DNA from: Climacium dendroides
Lineage: Eukaryota > Streptophyta > Bryopsida > Hypnales > Climaciaceae
DNA: 64,000 bases
Reading direction: 5' to 3'
Assembly: GCA_950106755.1 (NCBI GenBank)
Contig: OX467087.1
Location: forward strand, 11,474,047 to 11,538,046
The translations under genes and the position numbers were made by a program. Under the pieces are notes generated by a model. The model was not told the DNA's origin. It worked only from the letters and a program-made list of their open reading frames with translations, and searched no databases. The stretch's first letter is position 1, and each line of letters starts with the position of its first letter. Shown here in pieces: positions 10,418 to 26,200 of this stretch.

Positions 10418-13400
10418 AACTAGGATTGAATAACTTCACAATACTCAATAATACATTTAATTGCAATTTAAATACAATATCAATTAATTGGCTAGACTAC
10501 AATGACATCAACCAATAAGGCATTCAAACCAAATAATTTCACAACTCAAATTAAATATGCACACATTTCAACACCAAGCAATTTTCAACAAAACTCACAC
10601 ATTAACAAATCAACACAATACATCTACAAGTATAAACACACAAGACACAATAGCATTCGATTTGGCCACTTAACTTTTGATTGTATTAATCACAAAAGAA
10701 ATCACGCACAATACAACCTATTCTGCTAGACTTGCACTTGCTTTTCTCACAATTAGTGACAAAAAACCAACTTGGGGGAAACTAAATACCATCATTGACA
10801 CCTGTTCAATTCCCAATTCGGCATTTGGGCAAAAGGAAATCACAACTTTTAATATCTTGTTCACAAGATATCTCCTAATTGGTAACTTGCCCACTTCACC
10901 AATTCTAACTTTGACTTGGTCTCCAAAACATCCATTTGTCATCCTAATACACATCAAATTAGCTACAATTCTACAACTGACACTCCAAAACTGAGAATGG
11001 TTGTTTAACCAAAATGCAACAAAAATCTTTCCATTCTACAGAAAAGTCATCTATCATCTACACTTGCATTTACAATAACTAGATACAATTACTTTGCCTA
11101 CATCAACAATACCCTCACATTCTAATGCTTCATCTAAACTTTCAATAATTACTACCATTTTATTTTAATTTGTCAATTTCATTTTGATTCTTTGATATGT
11201 AGTCTTTACAAATCTAAGCTATAGATACACTTGCTCTCCTGTATCTAACCTTATTCAATTTAAATTTCTCACAAAATTGTAGCTTACTTTCACATTTGGG
11301 TCCTAAAAATTCTCAACCACCTTTGAGCCCTTGATCTATTATCAATTGAGATGAAGGGTTGATGTCTCAAATTAGTTGACAATGATTCCAAAGTTGTAGT
11401 GGGAATTTGATATTCTAGGATACCAAGTGTGTCAAGAATCAAGGTTGTAAAACCACCAACATCACCAAAATTGGGGACCATTGCACCCATCCTACAAACA
11501 TGTGTACTAATCTTGGTAAATACAATGGCTATCTTCAACCCCAATTTAATATGGTAGGGATGTCTTCGTGTGATTCATCCAAAAATTGATAGCACAACCT
11601 TTTTGGTTTGCAATCTTATAGAATCCTTGTATACTTTCATACATGAGGTGGAGGTCAACAACTTTTTTTTTCCAACTTCACCAAGATAGCCAACTTTGAA
11701 AATTATGATTGTTGCAATTCCACTAAGAATATATGTTATCAAATCACTAATCCTAGAATATAATTTATGCAATAGTTCTCTTTGCATCTTTTGATGCCAT
11801 ATTCCAAATGTTGTATTATTTGAAAAACATTGTTCAATTTTAACATTGTCTTTTTGTGATATTTATGTTCCACTCTTATGATATTGTCTAACTTGTCTTC
11901 CAAAGTATTGTTCGTAAATTTTCGATTTGTTTGCCAAATGGTAGGTCAATTAAGCTCTCTTCTCATTGTTGTAGTTGGATTGATCATTTTAGATCAGTTT
12001 CCAAAGATTGAATTGTCTTGTCATGATCTTGTAGGTCACATGATTGCTTCTTTAAAAGATTTTTCTATATTAAGCTTATGAACACCAATTTTCAAAGTTT
12101 GTATGGAAATCATTATTTTGGTATGAAAAGAGTTCATGTTTGAATTTTATTTTCAAAATTCATATAGTGTGAATGCAAATGTATATTGGATCCTAAAAAG
12201 TGGTTACTGACAATTTGAAATAGTAATTCATAAGATAGTCATAGGAGGTTATAAGTAAAGGGATGCTAATGGCAAGGTTTCAAGTATAAGTAGTTAGAAG
12301 TTTTTTTACTAAGAAAGCAAATGGGTGCAGCCTAGCCTCCCTTGAACATTTGTTTTCTATGAACATTTTCTATGTACATTTTCATGAGCAATTTCATGAG
12401 TGTATTTTTCCACAATTCAATTTGTGTGATTATAAATTGTATTGTGATATATTCAGTGTGCTTTTGTGCAAATTTGTGATCAATCAAATATGAATGTGAT
12501 GTAATATTATGTGTTTTAAACTTGTATGGTGGAAGTGCATATGATTTATAATCTCTTTGTATTTCAATCTTAATGCATGATGAAGCTAGTGAATTTGAAA
12601 TAACTTGAATATAAATTAATGTGAGACAAGTGAATAGCTATTAGCTATGATTTATGAAGTGAATTATACATGAGTTATGCATTGTAATCAATCTTTTTTG
12701 TTTTATTATATTATGAGTGTGAAATGTGTTATTAGAATTGGAGTTTGTTATTGAATATTGTCATAGTCCATGAGAATTTTATTTATTTGATGAATAAGTT
12801 TATGTAGCTAATTAAGGACTTTGGCTAGATATATCTTTGTATCTAAAGTTAGAATGTTGTAAGTATTTTTAAAGATTTTTATGTTGATTAGAATTGGAGG
12901 TATTCTCCATTCAAATGACTACCATTGTTGTCATTACCTTTAAAGGTCTATTGCATCTCATCTTGATTCCTGAGGTTTATTTGTGTTAAGAAGCCCCAAT
13001 GAGGACATTCCTAGCAAATTTAGCTCTCATGATCAAAGAATTCTCAACCCCAAAATCCGATTCTATGCATATTGTTGCTGCCCTACCATTTATTTCTAGT
13101 AAAAAATCCCAATGTGCTACCTTAGATGGTAATTGGTAATGAGATAGGAGTAATAAATGATTGCATTTATTCAAAAGACCATTTGCTCCACATGATCATT
13201 CAAATTGTGTATACAAGTTGATCTCTAAGAAGTAGAGATCAATTGAAGCAATTTTGAGGGTCATGCACACGCATACAATCTCTCAATTTTCTTTTGGTTT
13301 ATGCTAACATAGCTATACATTTCTTTTCACAAATGTAGTTATATATATATTGCAATGGTAGTGTCTTTTCAACTTGAAACATCCATTTGAAGCACCTTTC

Positions 13401-13763
13401 TCTTCCGACACAATTCTTCTTTTTAAAGGTGGGTGTGGTTTTGCTCTCAATAATTTGTATATATGATTTTGTAGGTGATTCTCCTAGGTCTACATGTCTA
13501 TTATTGTATAAATTGATGTTTATTCAGCCTAATAATAGACGTGATTGAGTGAAGTGAGACATTATCAAATTAATTAAAGAATGGAAAAAAAGAAAAAAGG
13601 TTGTGAAAATTGAATATGAAATTTAAAATTATGACCTGATTATTGATTTAAAAGTTATCAGACAATAATAGACTATTGTAGTCAAATTCAATTTTTAATT
13701 TTGACTATTTGTCTTTTGTTTTGAAAAAGATTAGTATATTTCTCATATATAGCTAAGTAGATA
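10418..13763. other. AT-rich intergenic DNA with weak minus-strand coding-like patches
   Basis: Minus-strand open frames at 10718-10957, 11290-11544 and 11575-11787 have fairly protein-like composition and lie close together, as would a decayed retroelement. I could not assign a domain to any. A further minus-strand frame at 12986-13174 is equally unassigned. The rest shows no structure. Confidence 0.35.
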
Positions 13764-13771
13764 GAAAAAGT

Positions 13772-14352
13772 CACGGGGGGTCACTCTATACATTTTCACA
13801 AGCCACGTGCGGCGAAGATTTTGGACCCCTTACTTCCTTCATAAAATTTAATTTAAAGAAAATAAAGAAAATATGAATAGGTTTTCCTACTTTGAAAGTT
13901 TGTATTTTGAATTATTGATATTATTTTTAATTGATAATAATTAGTTACAAATTTTTGAAGAAAAAGGATACACTGTAGAGCTGAAAATAACTTTGGACCC
14001 CTTACTTCCTTCATAAAAAATTGTCTAAAAAATGAACAAAAAAGTCCTAAAAATAACTCTCTATTGAAAGTTTGTTTTTCATGAATATTGATGCAATGGT
14101 CATCCAAATGCATTCTCTATAAATGTTTGAGTTGAAAAACATGCCATTTCAGTTCATTTTTTAACCTATTATAATAGTCATTTTAAATGTCATTTGAGTT
14201 GGGAATTTTTGGCAATAGAAATCTATAGTCATTATTAATCAAAGTTCAAAATTATAGGTTGAAATTATAGTATATTCCAAAGTAAATAGGATTTCAAAAA
14301 TCACTTCGCGGCATGTGGGTCCCCCAAATGTAGTGAGAGTGACCTCCCCTTG
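13772..14352 (+). mobile_element. Mutator-like MITE, copy 1 (581 bp)
   Basis: First of three related elements in the window. The left end contains GGGGGGTCACTCT and the right end the inverse AGAGTGACCTCCCC. GAAAAAGT flanks both sides (13764-13771 and 14353-14360), extendable to 9-10 bp with a mismatch. Target duplications of 8-10 bp suit Mutator-like elements, although hAT (8 bp) is an alternative. The interior shares TTTTGGACCCC, the ATTAGTTACAAATTTTTGAAG block and ATGCCATTTnAGTTCATTTTT with the other copies. Here the interior phrase TTTGGACCCCTTACTTCCTT occurs twice. No coding capacity. Confidence 0.75.
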
Positions 14353-16375
<2,023 letters not shown>

Positions 16376-17830
16376 GCATGAAGAAGTGCAAGGGCTTTGT
16401 TGAGAGTTTGCGTTCTTGATACAAATAGAAATCTTATACTCAAAAGAATGTGAGAGCTTTGTTTTGTGACATTTGAACATGCAATGTAAAAGTTATATAT
16501 TTTTTAAAATAAAAGATAATTTAATTTATTTTTAAAATTTTAAAATAATTCAAAAATCTATTTCTTTCACACTAAATATCCAAATGTCACAAAACAAAGC
16601 CCATGCACTTCTCCTCATAAAGAGCCTTCTAAAAGTACCAAGATTATAACTAGGAGACTTATGGTTTCTTAGATCTCATCATATCAAACAAACAAACAAT
16701 ATAATATCATGTATAGAATGATTCGAATCTTTTCATATCTAGTAGTGAATCTTAATTATTATGATGACCCCTTTATAATGGTAAAGTGCTACTTTTTTAC
16801 AACATGATCTCTTGCTTGAGCATGTTCAGTACATAATGTAGTAATAAAACTTTGATGTTCAAGTGCCATATGGAAAGTAAAAAAACTAAAAGCCAATTGA
16901 GCTTAACAAAAAATTTGAACCCTTTTGAATTGACCAATAAAATAGGTATCAAACTTTTCCATTAACATTGTGGACACTTATAAAGGTATGGCTTTATGCT
17001 TTTTAGAAATTGTCCATTATGTATTAAAATACTTGCAAAATGAAACCTATGTCTATTTTTAATTTTATGGATGGAAATGGTATAAATGTTGATTTTGAAT
17101 GCATCCATAGTATTGAAAATTTGAAAATGCTCACAAACAAAAGTAATTCATTCATCTTCATAACTCATTCCAAACTCTTCATATCTAAGAAGTGAATTTT
17201 AATTGTTATGCCAACTATTTTATAAGGACAAAAGTGCTATTTTTTTGGTGATTGTGAAGTGAATTTTGTTTTACAATTTATTCAAGTGGAATCTTGGATT
17301 AATTGTGAATTAGTTTTGAAGTGTTTTGTTTAAGTCTCAAATCTTGGTTGTAGTTTACAGTCATGCATTTTTGATAGCGCAAATGTACATCAAAGAATCT
17401 CTTTGCCCTTGATATAGTTGTAATGTTAGAAGTTGTGGTCTTGGAATGAATAGAAAGTTCTATGCACGGAGTGCAAGGGCTTTGTTGCAGTGTGAGTGGT
17501 TGCGTTCTTGATATGAATAGTAAGCTTCATGCATGAAGGAGTGCAAAGGCTTTATTTCATGACATTTGAACATGCAATGTAAAAACTACAATATTTCCAA
17601 AATAAAATATAATTTAATTCAATTTTTTTAGTTTACAAATAATTTTAAAATCCATAACTTTCACGTTGTATATCCAAATGCCATGAAACAAAGTCCGTAC
17701 ATCCCTCCTTGTAGAAAGCTTTTCAATGGTACCATGAATGCATCTAAAGGATTTACAGATTCTCAGATTATCCTATATCAAAAAACAAAAACAAAAAAAC
17801 AAACAAACTTAATTTAAGGTATAGAATTGT
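16376..17830. repeat. Duplicated foldback-like repeat, two copies about 1.1 kb apart
   Basis: 16376-16735 and 17461-17830 are related: both carry a GTGCAAGGGCTTTG-type start, then TTTGAACATGCAATGTAAAA, an AT-rich centre, and CAAATGTCACAAAACAAAGC or a close variant. Within each copy the GCTTTGTTTTGTGACATTTG block (or variant) and the later CAAATGTCACAAAACAAAGC block are inverted, so each copy is a potential stem-loop. A further shared segment (TCATATCTA...AGTGAAT...AATT) near 16,735 and 17,180 suggests older tandem steps. No coding capacity. Confidence 0.6.
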
Positions 17831-18337
17831 CATAAGTGATGTGCATTGAGAGAATACTATTTCAATATCCTATGGTGTTTCTTAATATATTTATAATATA
17901 TGGCATTTGCATGGATTGCATTTATGGTCAACTAATTGATCTACATACTATACATTTTTCATATGAGTTATGTATGAACATTTCAATACTAAACATTATT
18001 TTATAATTCCATTAACACATTATTTTTGGAATAAAAAATCATTTACCAATGTATGACCCTAGATATTCAAAAATATAGTTGACTTGAGTCATTCCCCTCC
18101 CCCAAAACTCCATCTTATTATATTCTTTCTGTAGTTATTTGGTTGTTATTTTATGTATTGTAAGGCCTCATAATAAAGTGTACACCTTGTCATTGCCAAT
18201 CCCAAACCTCGACATGACTTCTAATTATGTGTTGCTATTACAAACTTTTTTATAACCTCTACTTATAAGTCTTTCATTGATTTTTGCAATCACTACAATT
18301 AACCAACCTTTGAACACATATAGGCTACAAAATCCGA
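17831..18337. other. Spacer at the left border of the satellite
   Basis: AT-rich sequence with no gene or satellite similarity until the array begins at about 18338. Confidence 0.45.
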
Positions 18338-18777
18338 TATAGCAATAACATCTCACATGTAAGTGACATTAAAATATAATACAATGCAATGCAACATTTT
18401 GTCATTGAAAACAAAACATTACCGTTTGCGTTTCACAAGAAACACTTCATTTGTGAAAATTGTGTTGTATTCACGATGCCAATTGTACATCGAATGAATT
18501 ATCGTAATTGTACAAACATAAATTTCACCCAATCGACATGGAAATGAAATTGATTTGTTTTTCATACAATAGTATACTACCAAAATACTAAGTAATGTCA
18601 TTCTAGTCATTATCGTCGGACTTACAACGGTCAGAACTAACGTAGTTGTTCGAAAGCTTAAAAAGACAGTCTTAATTTTATGCAGTCAGTCGATATATGA
18701 TTAACAATTCGTAAACGATTGTTTTAAATACTAAATTCTTTTTATTCAGCCATTGGTAGTAAAAACATCTCATATGT
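18338..18777. repeat. Truncated first satellite monomer
   Basis: The left-most monomer lacks about 231 bp. It passes directly from the ATGCAGTCAGT region (equivalent to ATGCAGCCAGT) to CGATATATGATTAACAATTC, skipping the block that contains the ACTCGCCACAAGAC and CCAAACCCAAGCC motifs in intact copies. It also differs more from consensus than central monomers, as expected at an array edge. Confidence 0.85.
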
Positions 18778-19719
18778 AAGTGACATTAAAATATAACACA
18801 ATGCAATGCAACATTATTTCATTGAAAACAATCATAGCCGTTTGCGTTTCACAAGAAACACTTCATTTGTAAAAATTGTGTTGTATTCACGATGTCAATC
18901 GTACATCGAATGAATAATCGTAAATGTGCAAATATAAAGTCCACCTAATCGACATGGAAATGAAATTGATTTTGTTTTTCATACAATAGTATACTACCAA
19001 AATACTAAGTAATGTCATTTTTGTCGTTATCGACAAACATACAACGGTCAGAACTACCGTGGTTGTTCAAGAGCTTAATAAGACGGTCTTATTGTTATGC
19101 AGCCAGTTGTAATTTCTCCCTTCATGAAACACTCGCCACAAGACCCTTAAGCGACAACTATGAGGTCAAACTTCTTGAATTCACATTAGAAGGGAATAAA
19201 CGAACACACGGTTGAAACCCAAACCCAAGCCTTGCCTTCTATAATTCGTATAATAAACTACTTCCTAAAGTTCTAGGAGATGATTGAAAATCCGCCTTTA
19301 ATACACCATACATAACACCGTGCATTGCACAACATATCTATATATGATTAGCAATTCCTAAACGCTTGATTTAAACACCAAATTTTTTTTCATTTAGCCA
19401 TTCATAGTAATAACATCTCACATGTAAGTGACATTAAAATATAATACAATGCAATGCAACATTCTGTCATTAAAAACAATCATAGCCGTTTGCGTTTCAC
19501 AACAAACACTTCATTTGTAAAAATTGTATTGTATTCACGATGTCAATTGTTCATCGAATAAATTATTATAAATGTGCGAATATAAATTCCACCCAATCGA
19601 CATGGAAATGAAATTGATTTTGTTTTTCATACAATAGTATACTACCAAAATACTTAGTAATGTCATTTTTGTCGTTATCGACGAACTTACAACGGTCAGA
19701 ACTAACGTGGTTGTTCACA

Positions 19720-22700
19720 AGCTTAATAAGACGGTGCTATTGTTATGCAGCTAGTTGCAATTTCTCCCATCATTAAACACTCGCCACAAGACACTCTAGC
19801 GACAACTGCGAGATCAAACTTTTTGAATTTACATTAAAAGGGAATAAACGAACACATGGTTGAAACCCAAACCCAAGCCTTGCCTTCTATAATTCGTATA
19901 ATAAACTACCCCCTAAAGTTCTAGAAGAGATGGTTGAAAATCCGCCTTTAATACACCATACATAACACCGTGCATCGCACAACATATCGATATATGATTA
20001 GCAATTCTTAAACGATTGTTTTAAACATTAAATTTTTTTCATTTAGCCATTCATAATAATAACATTTCACATGTAAGTGACATTAAAATATAATACAATG
20101 CAATGCAACATTTTGTCATTAAAAACAAACATTACCGTTTGCGTTTCACAAGAAACACTTCATTTGTAAAAATTGTATTGTATTCACGATGTCAATTGTT
20201 CATTGAATAAATTAATATAAATGTCCGAATATAAATTCCACCCAATCGACATGGAAATGAAATTGATTTTGTTTTTTATACAATAGTATACTACCAAAAT
20301 ACTTAGTAATGTCATTTTTGTCGTTATCGACGGACTTACAACGGTCAGAACTAACGTGGTTGTTCACAAGCTTAAGAAGACGGTTTTATTGTTATGCAGC
20401 CAGTTGCAATTTCTCCCATCATTAAACACTCGCCACAAGACACTCTAGCGACAACTGCGAGATCAAACTTTTTGAATTTACATTAAAAGGGAATAAACGA
20501 ACACACAGTTGAAACCCAAACCCAAGCCTTGCCTTCTATAAATCGTATAATAAGGTACTCCCTAAAGTTCTAAGAGATGGTTGAAAATCCGCCTTTAATA
20601 CACCATACATAACACCGTGCATCGCACAATATATCGATATATGATTAGCAATTCGTAAACGCTTGTTTTAAACACTAAATTCTTTTTCATTTAGCCATCC
20701 ATAGTAATAACATCTCACATGTAAGTGACATTAAAATATAACACAATGCAATGCAACATTTTGTCATAAAAAATAAACATTACCGTTTGTGTTTCACAAG
20801 AAACACTCCACTTGTAAAAATTGTGTTGTATTCACGATGTCAATTGTTCATCGAATAAATTATCGTAAATGTGCGAATATAAATCCCACCCAATGGACAT
20901 GGAAATTAAAATTGATTTTGTTTTTTATACAATAGTATACTACCAAAATACTTAACAATGTCCTTTTTGTCGTTATCGACGGACTTACAAAGGTCAGAAT
21001 TAACATGGTCGTTCAAGAGTTTAATAAGACGGTCCTATTATTATGCAGCCAGTTGCAATTTCTCCCATCATTAAACACTCGCCACAAGACAGTCTAGCGA
21101 CAACTGAGAGATCAAACTTCTTGAATTTACATTAGAAGGGAATAAACGAACACACGGTTGAAACCCAAACCCAAGCCTTGCCTTCTATAAATCGTATAAT
21201 AAACTACTCCCTAAAGTTCTAGAAGAGATGGTTGAAAATCCGCCTTTAATACACCATACATAACACCGTGCATCGCACAACATATCGATATATGATTAGC
21301 AATTCGTAAACGATTGTTTTAAACATTAAATTTTTTTCATTTAGCCATTCATAGTAATAACATTTCACATGTAAGTGACATTAAAATATAATACAATGCA
21401 ATGCAACATTTTGTCATTAAAAACAAACATTACCGTTTGCGTTTCACAACAAACACTTCATTTGTAAAAATTGTATTGTATTCACGATGTCAATTGTTCA
21501 TCGAATAAATTATTATAAATGTGCGAATATAAATTCCACCCAATCAACATGGAAATGAAATTGATTTTGTTTTTTATACAATAGTATACTACCAAAGTAC
21601 TTAGTAATGTCAATTTTGTCGTTATCGACGGACTTACAACGGTCAGAATTAACGTGGTTGTCAAAGAGCTTAATAAGACGGTGCTATTGTTATGCAGCCA
21701 GTTGTAATTTCTCCCATCATTAAACACTCGCCACAAGACACTCTAGCGACAACTGAGAGATCAAACTTGTTGAATTCACATTAGAAGGGAATAAACGAAC
21801 ACACAGTTGAAACCCAAACCCAAGCCTTGCCTTCTATAAATCGTATAATAAGGTACTCCCTAAAGTTCTAGGAGATGGTTGAAAATTCGCCTTTAATACA
21901 CCATACATAACACCGTGCATCGCACAACATATCGATATATGATTAGCAATTCTTAAACGCTTGTTTTAAACACTAAATTTTTTTCATTTAGCCATTCATA
22001 GTAATAACATTTCACATGTAAGTGACATTAAAATATAATACAATGCAATGCAACATTTTGTCATAAAAAACAAACATTACCGTTTGCGTTTCACAACAAA
22101 CACTCCACTTGTGAAAATTGTGTTGTATTCACGATGTCAATTGTTCATCGAATAAATTATTATAAATGTGCGAATATAAATTCCACCCAATCGACATGGA
22201 AATGAAATTGATTTTGTTTTTCATACAATAGTATACTACCAAAATACTTAGTAATGTCCTTTTTGTCGTTATCGACGGACTTACAACGGTCAGAAGTAAC
22301 ATGGTTGTTCAAGAGCTTAATAAGACGGTCCTATTATGATGCAGCCAGTTGTAATTTCTCCCATCATTAAACACTCGCCACAAGACATTCTAGCGACAAC
22401 TGAGAGCTCAAACATCTTGAATTCACATTAGAAGGGAATAAACGAACACACGGTTGAAACCCAAACCCAAGCCTTGCCTTCTACAAATCGTATAATAAGG
22501 TACTCCCTAAAGTTCTAAGAGATGGTTGAAAATCTGCCTTTAATACACCATACATAACACCGTGCATCGCACAACATATCGATATATGATTAGCAATTCG
22601 TAAACGCTTGTTTTAAACACTAAATTTTTTTTCATTTAGCCATCCATAGTAACAACATTTCATATGTAAGTGACATTAAAATATAATACAATGCAATGCA

Positions 22701-25700
22701 ACATTCTGTCATTAAAAACAAACATTACCGTTTGCGTTTGACAACAAACACTTCATTTGTAAAAATTGTGTTGTATTCACGATGTCAATTGTACATCGAA
22801 TGAATTATCGTAAATGTGCAAATATAAATTCCACCCAATCAACATGGAAATGAAATTGATTTTGTTTTTCATACAATAGTATACTACCAAAATACTTAGT
22901 AATGTCATTTTTGTCGTTATCGACGGACTTACAACGGTCAGAACTAACGTGGTTGTTCACAAGCTTAATAAGACGGTGCTATTGTTATGCAGCTAGTTGC
23001 AATTTCTCCCATCATTAAACACTCGCCACAAGACACTCTAGCGACAACTGCGAGATCAAACTTTTTGAATTTACATTAAAAGGGAATAAACGAACACATG
23101 GTTGAAACCCAAACCCAAGCCTTGCCTTCTATAATTCGTATAATAAACTACCCCCTAAAGTTCTAGAAGAGATGGTTGAAAATCCGCCTTTAATACACCA
23201 TACATAACACCGTGCATCGCACAACATATCGATATATGATTAGCAATTCGTAAACGATTGTTTTAAACATTAAATTTTTTTCATTTAGCCATTCATAATA
23301 ATAACATTTCACATGTAAGTGACATTAAAATATAATACAATGCAATGCAACATTTTGTCATTAAAAACAAACATTACCGTTTGCGTTTCACAACAAACAC
23401 TTCATTTGTAAAAATTGTATTGTATTCACGATGTCAATTGTTCATCGAATAAATTATTATAAATGTGCGAATATAAATTCCACCCAATCAACATGGAAAT
23501 GAAATTGATTTTGTTTTTTATACAATAGTATACTACCAAAGTACTTAGTAATGTCAATTTTGTCGTTATCGACGGACTTACAACGGTCAGAATTAACGTG
23601 GTTGTCAAAGAGCTTAATAAGACGGTGCTATTGTTATGCAGCCAGTTGTAATTTCTCCCATCATTAAACACTCGCCACAAGACACTCTAGCGACAACTGA
23701 GAGATCAAACTTGTTGAATTCACATTAGAAGGGAATAAACGAACACACAGTTGAAACCCAAACCCAAGCCTTGCCTTCTATAAATCGTATAATAAGGTAC
23801 TCCCTAAAGTTCTAGGAGATGGTTGAAAATTCGCCTTTAATACACCATACATAACACCGTGCATCGCACAACATATCGATATATGATTAGCAATTCTTAA
23901 ACGCTTGTTTTAAACACTAAATTTTTTTCATTTAGCCATTCATAGTAATAACATTTCACATGTAAGTGACATTAAAATATAATACAATGCAATGCAACAT
24001 TTTGTCATAAAAAACAAACATTACCGTTTGCGTTTCACAACAAACACTCCACTTGTGAAAATTGTGTTGTATTCACGATGTCAATTGTTCATCGAATAAA
24101 TTATTATAAATGTGCGAATATAAATTCCACCCAATCGACATGGAAATGAAATTGATTTTGTTTTTCATACAATAGTATACTACCAAAATACTTAGTAATG
24201 TCCTTTTTGTCGTTATCGACGGACTTACAACGGTCAGAAGTAACATGGTTGTTCAAGAGCTTAATAAGACGGTCCTATTATGATGCAGCCAGTTGTAATT
24301 TCTCCCATCATTAAACACTCGCCACAAGACATTCTAGCGACAACTGAGAGCTCAAACATCTTGAATTCACATTAGAAGGGAATAAACGAACACACGGTTG
24401 AAACCCAAACCCAAGCCTTGCCTTCTATAAATCGTATAATAAGGTACTCCCTAAAGTTCTAAGAGATGGTTGAAAATCCGCCTTTAATACACCATACATA
24501 ACACCGTGCATCGCACAACATATCGATATATGATTAGCAATTCGTAAACGCTTGTTTTAAACACTAAATTTTTTTTCATTTAGCCATCCATAGTAACAAC
24601 ATTTCATATGTAAGTGACATTAAAATATAATACAATGCAATGCAACATTCTGTCATTAAAAACAAACATTACCGTTTGCGTTTGACAACAAACACTTCAT
24701 TTGTAAAAATTGTATTGTATTCACGATGTCAATTGTACATCGAATGAATTATCGTAAATGTGCAAATATAAATTCCACCCAATCGACATGGAAATGAAAT
24801 TGATTTTGTTTTTCATACAATAGTATACTACCAAAATACTTAGTAATGTCATTTTTGTCGTTATCGACGGACTTACAACGGTCAGAACTAACGTGGTTGT
24901 TCACAAGCTTAAGAAGACGGTCTTATTGTTATGCAGCCAGTTGTAATTTCTCCCTTCATGAAACACTCGCCACAAGACCCTTAAGCGACAACTGTGAGGT
25001 CAAACTTCTTGAATTCACATTAAAAGGGAATAAACGAACACATGGTTGAAACCCAAACCCAAGCCTTGCCTTCTATAAATCGTATAATAAGGTACTCCCT
25101 AAAGTTCTAAGAGATGGTTGAAAATCCGCCTTTAATACACCATACATAACACCGTGCATCGCACAACATATCGATATATGATTAGCAATTCCTAAACGCT
25201 TGTTTTAAACATTAAATATTTTTTCATTTAGCCATTCATAGTAATAACATCTCACATGTAAGTGACATTAAAATATAACACAATGCAATGCAACATTCTG
25301 TCATTAAAAACAATCATAGCCGTTTGCGTTTCACAATAAACACTCCACTTGTAAAAATTGTGTTGTATTCACGATGTCAATTGTTCGTCGAATAAATTAT
25401 TATAAATGTGCGAATATAAATTCCACCCAATCGACATGGAAATAAAATTGATTTTGTTTTTTATACAATAGTATACTACCAAAATACTTAGTAATGTCAT
25501 TTTTGTCGTTATCGACGGACTTACAACGGTCAGAACTAACGTGGTTGTTCACAAGCTTAAGAAGACGGTCTTATTGTTATGCAGCCAGTTGCAATTTCTC
25601 CCATCATTAAACACTCGCCACAAGACACTCTAGCGACAACTGAGAGATCAAACTTCTTGAATTTACATTAGAAGGGAATAAACGAACACACGGTTGAAAC

Positions 25701-26200
25701 CCAAACCCAAGCCTTGCCTTCTATAAATCGTATAATAAGGTACTCCCTAAAGTTCTAAGAGATGGTTGAAAATCCGCCTTTAATACACCATACATAACAC
25801 CGTGCATCGCACAACATATCGATATATGATTAGCAATTCCTAAACGCTTGTTTCAAACACTAAATTTTTTTCATTTAGCCATTCATAGTAATAACATTTC
25901 ACATGTAAGTGACATTAAAATATAATACAATGCAATGCAACATTTTGTCATTAAAAACAAACATTACCGTTTGCGTTTCACAACAAACACTTCATTTGTA
26001 AAAATTGTATTGTATTCACGATGTCAATTGTTCATTGAATAAATTAATTTAAATGTGCGAATATAAATTCCACCCAATCGACATGGAAATGAAATTGATT
26101 TTGTTTTTTATACAATAGTATACTACCAAAATACTTAGTAAGGTCAATTTTGTCGTTATCGACAGACTTACAACGGTCAGAATTAACGTGGTTGTCAAAG
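19720..26200. repeat. Higher-order repeat, copy 1 (ten monomers, 6,481 bp)
   Basis: Anchors at 20075, 20723, 21373, 22020, 22668, 23317, 23964, 24612, 25260 and 25907 each recur exactly 6,481 bp to the right. I saw only a handful of single-base differences from copy 2, for example GTTTGCGTTTGAC near 22,735 against GTTTGTGTTTCAC near 29,212. Neighbouring monomers inside the unit differ visibly from one another, so the ten-monomer block, not the single monomer, was the last unit amplified. Confidence 0.92.
21240..24905. repeat. Three-monomer block duplicated inside the higher-order unit
   Basis: Monomers at 21373, 22020 and 22668 correspond to those at 23317, 23964 and 24612 at 1,944-bp spacing with very few differences. 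They share diagnostic variants such as CAAAGTACTTAGTAATGTCAA and GGTCAGAAGTAACATGG. The correspondence fails near 22,965/24,905 (GACGGTGCTATTG against GACGGTCTTATTG). The same arrangement recurs in copy 2, so this duplication predates the 6,481-bp amplification. Confidence 0.88.
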
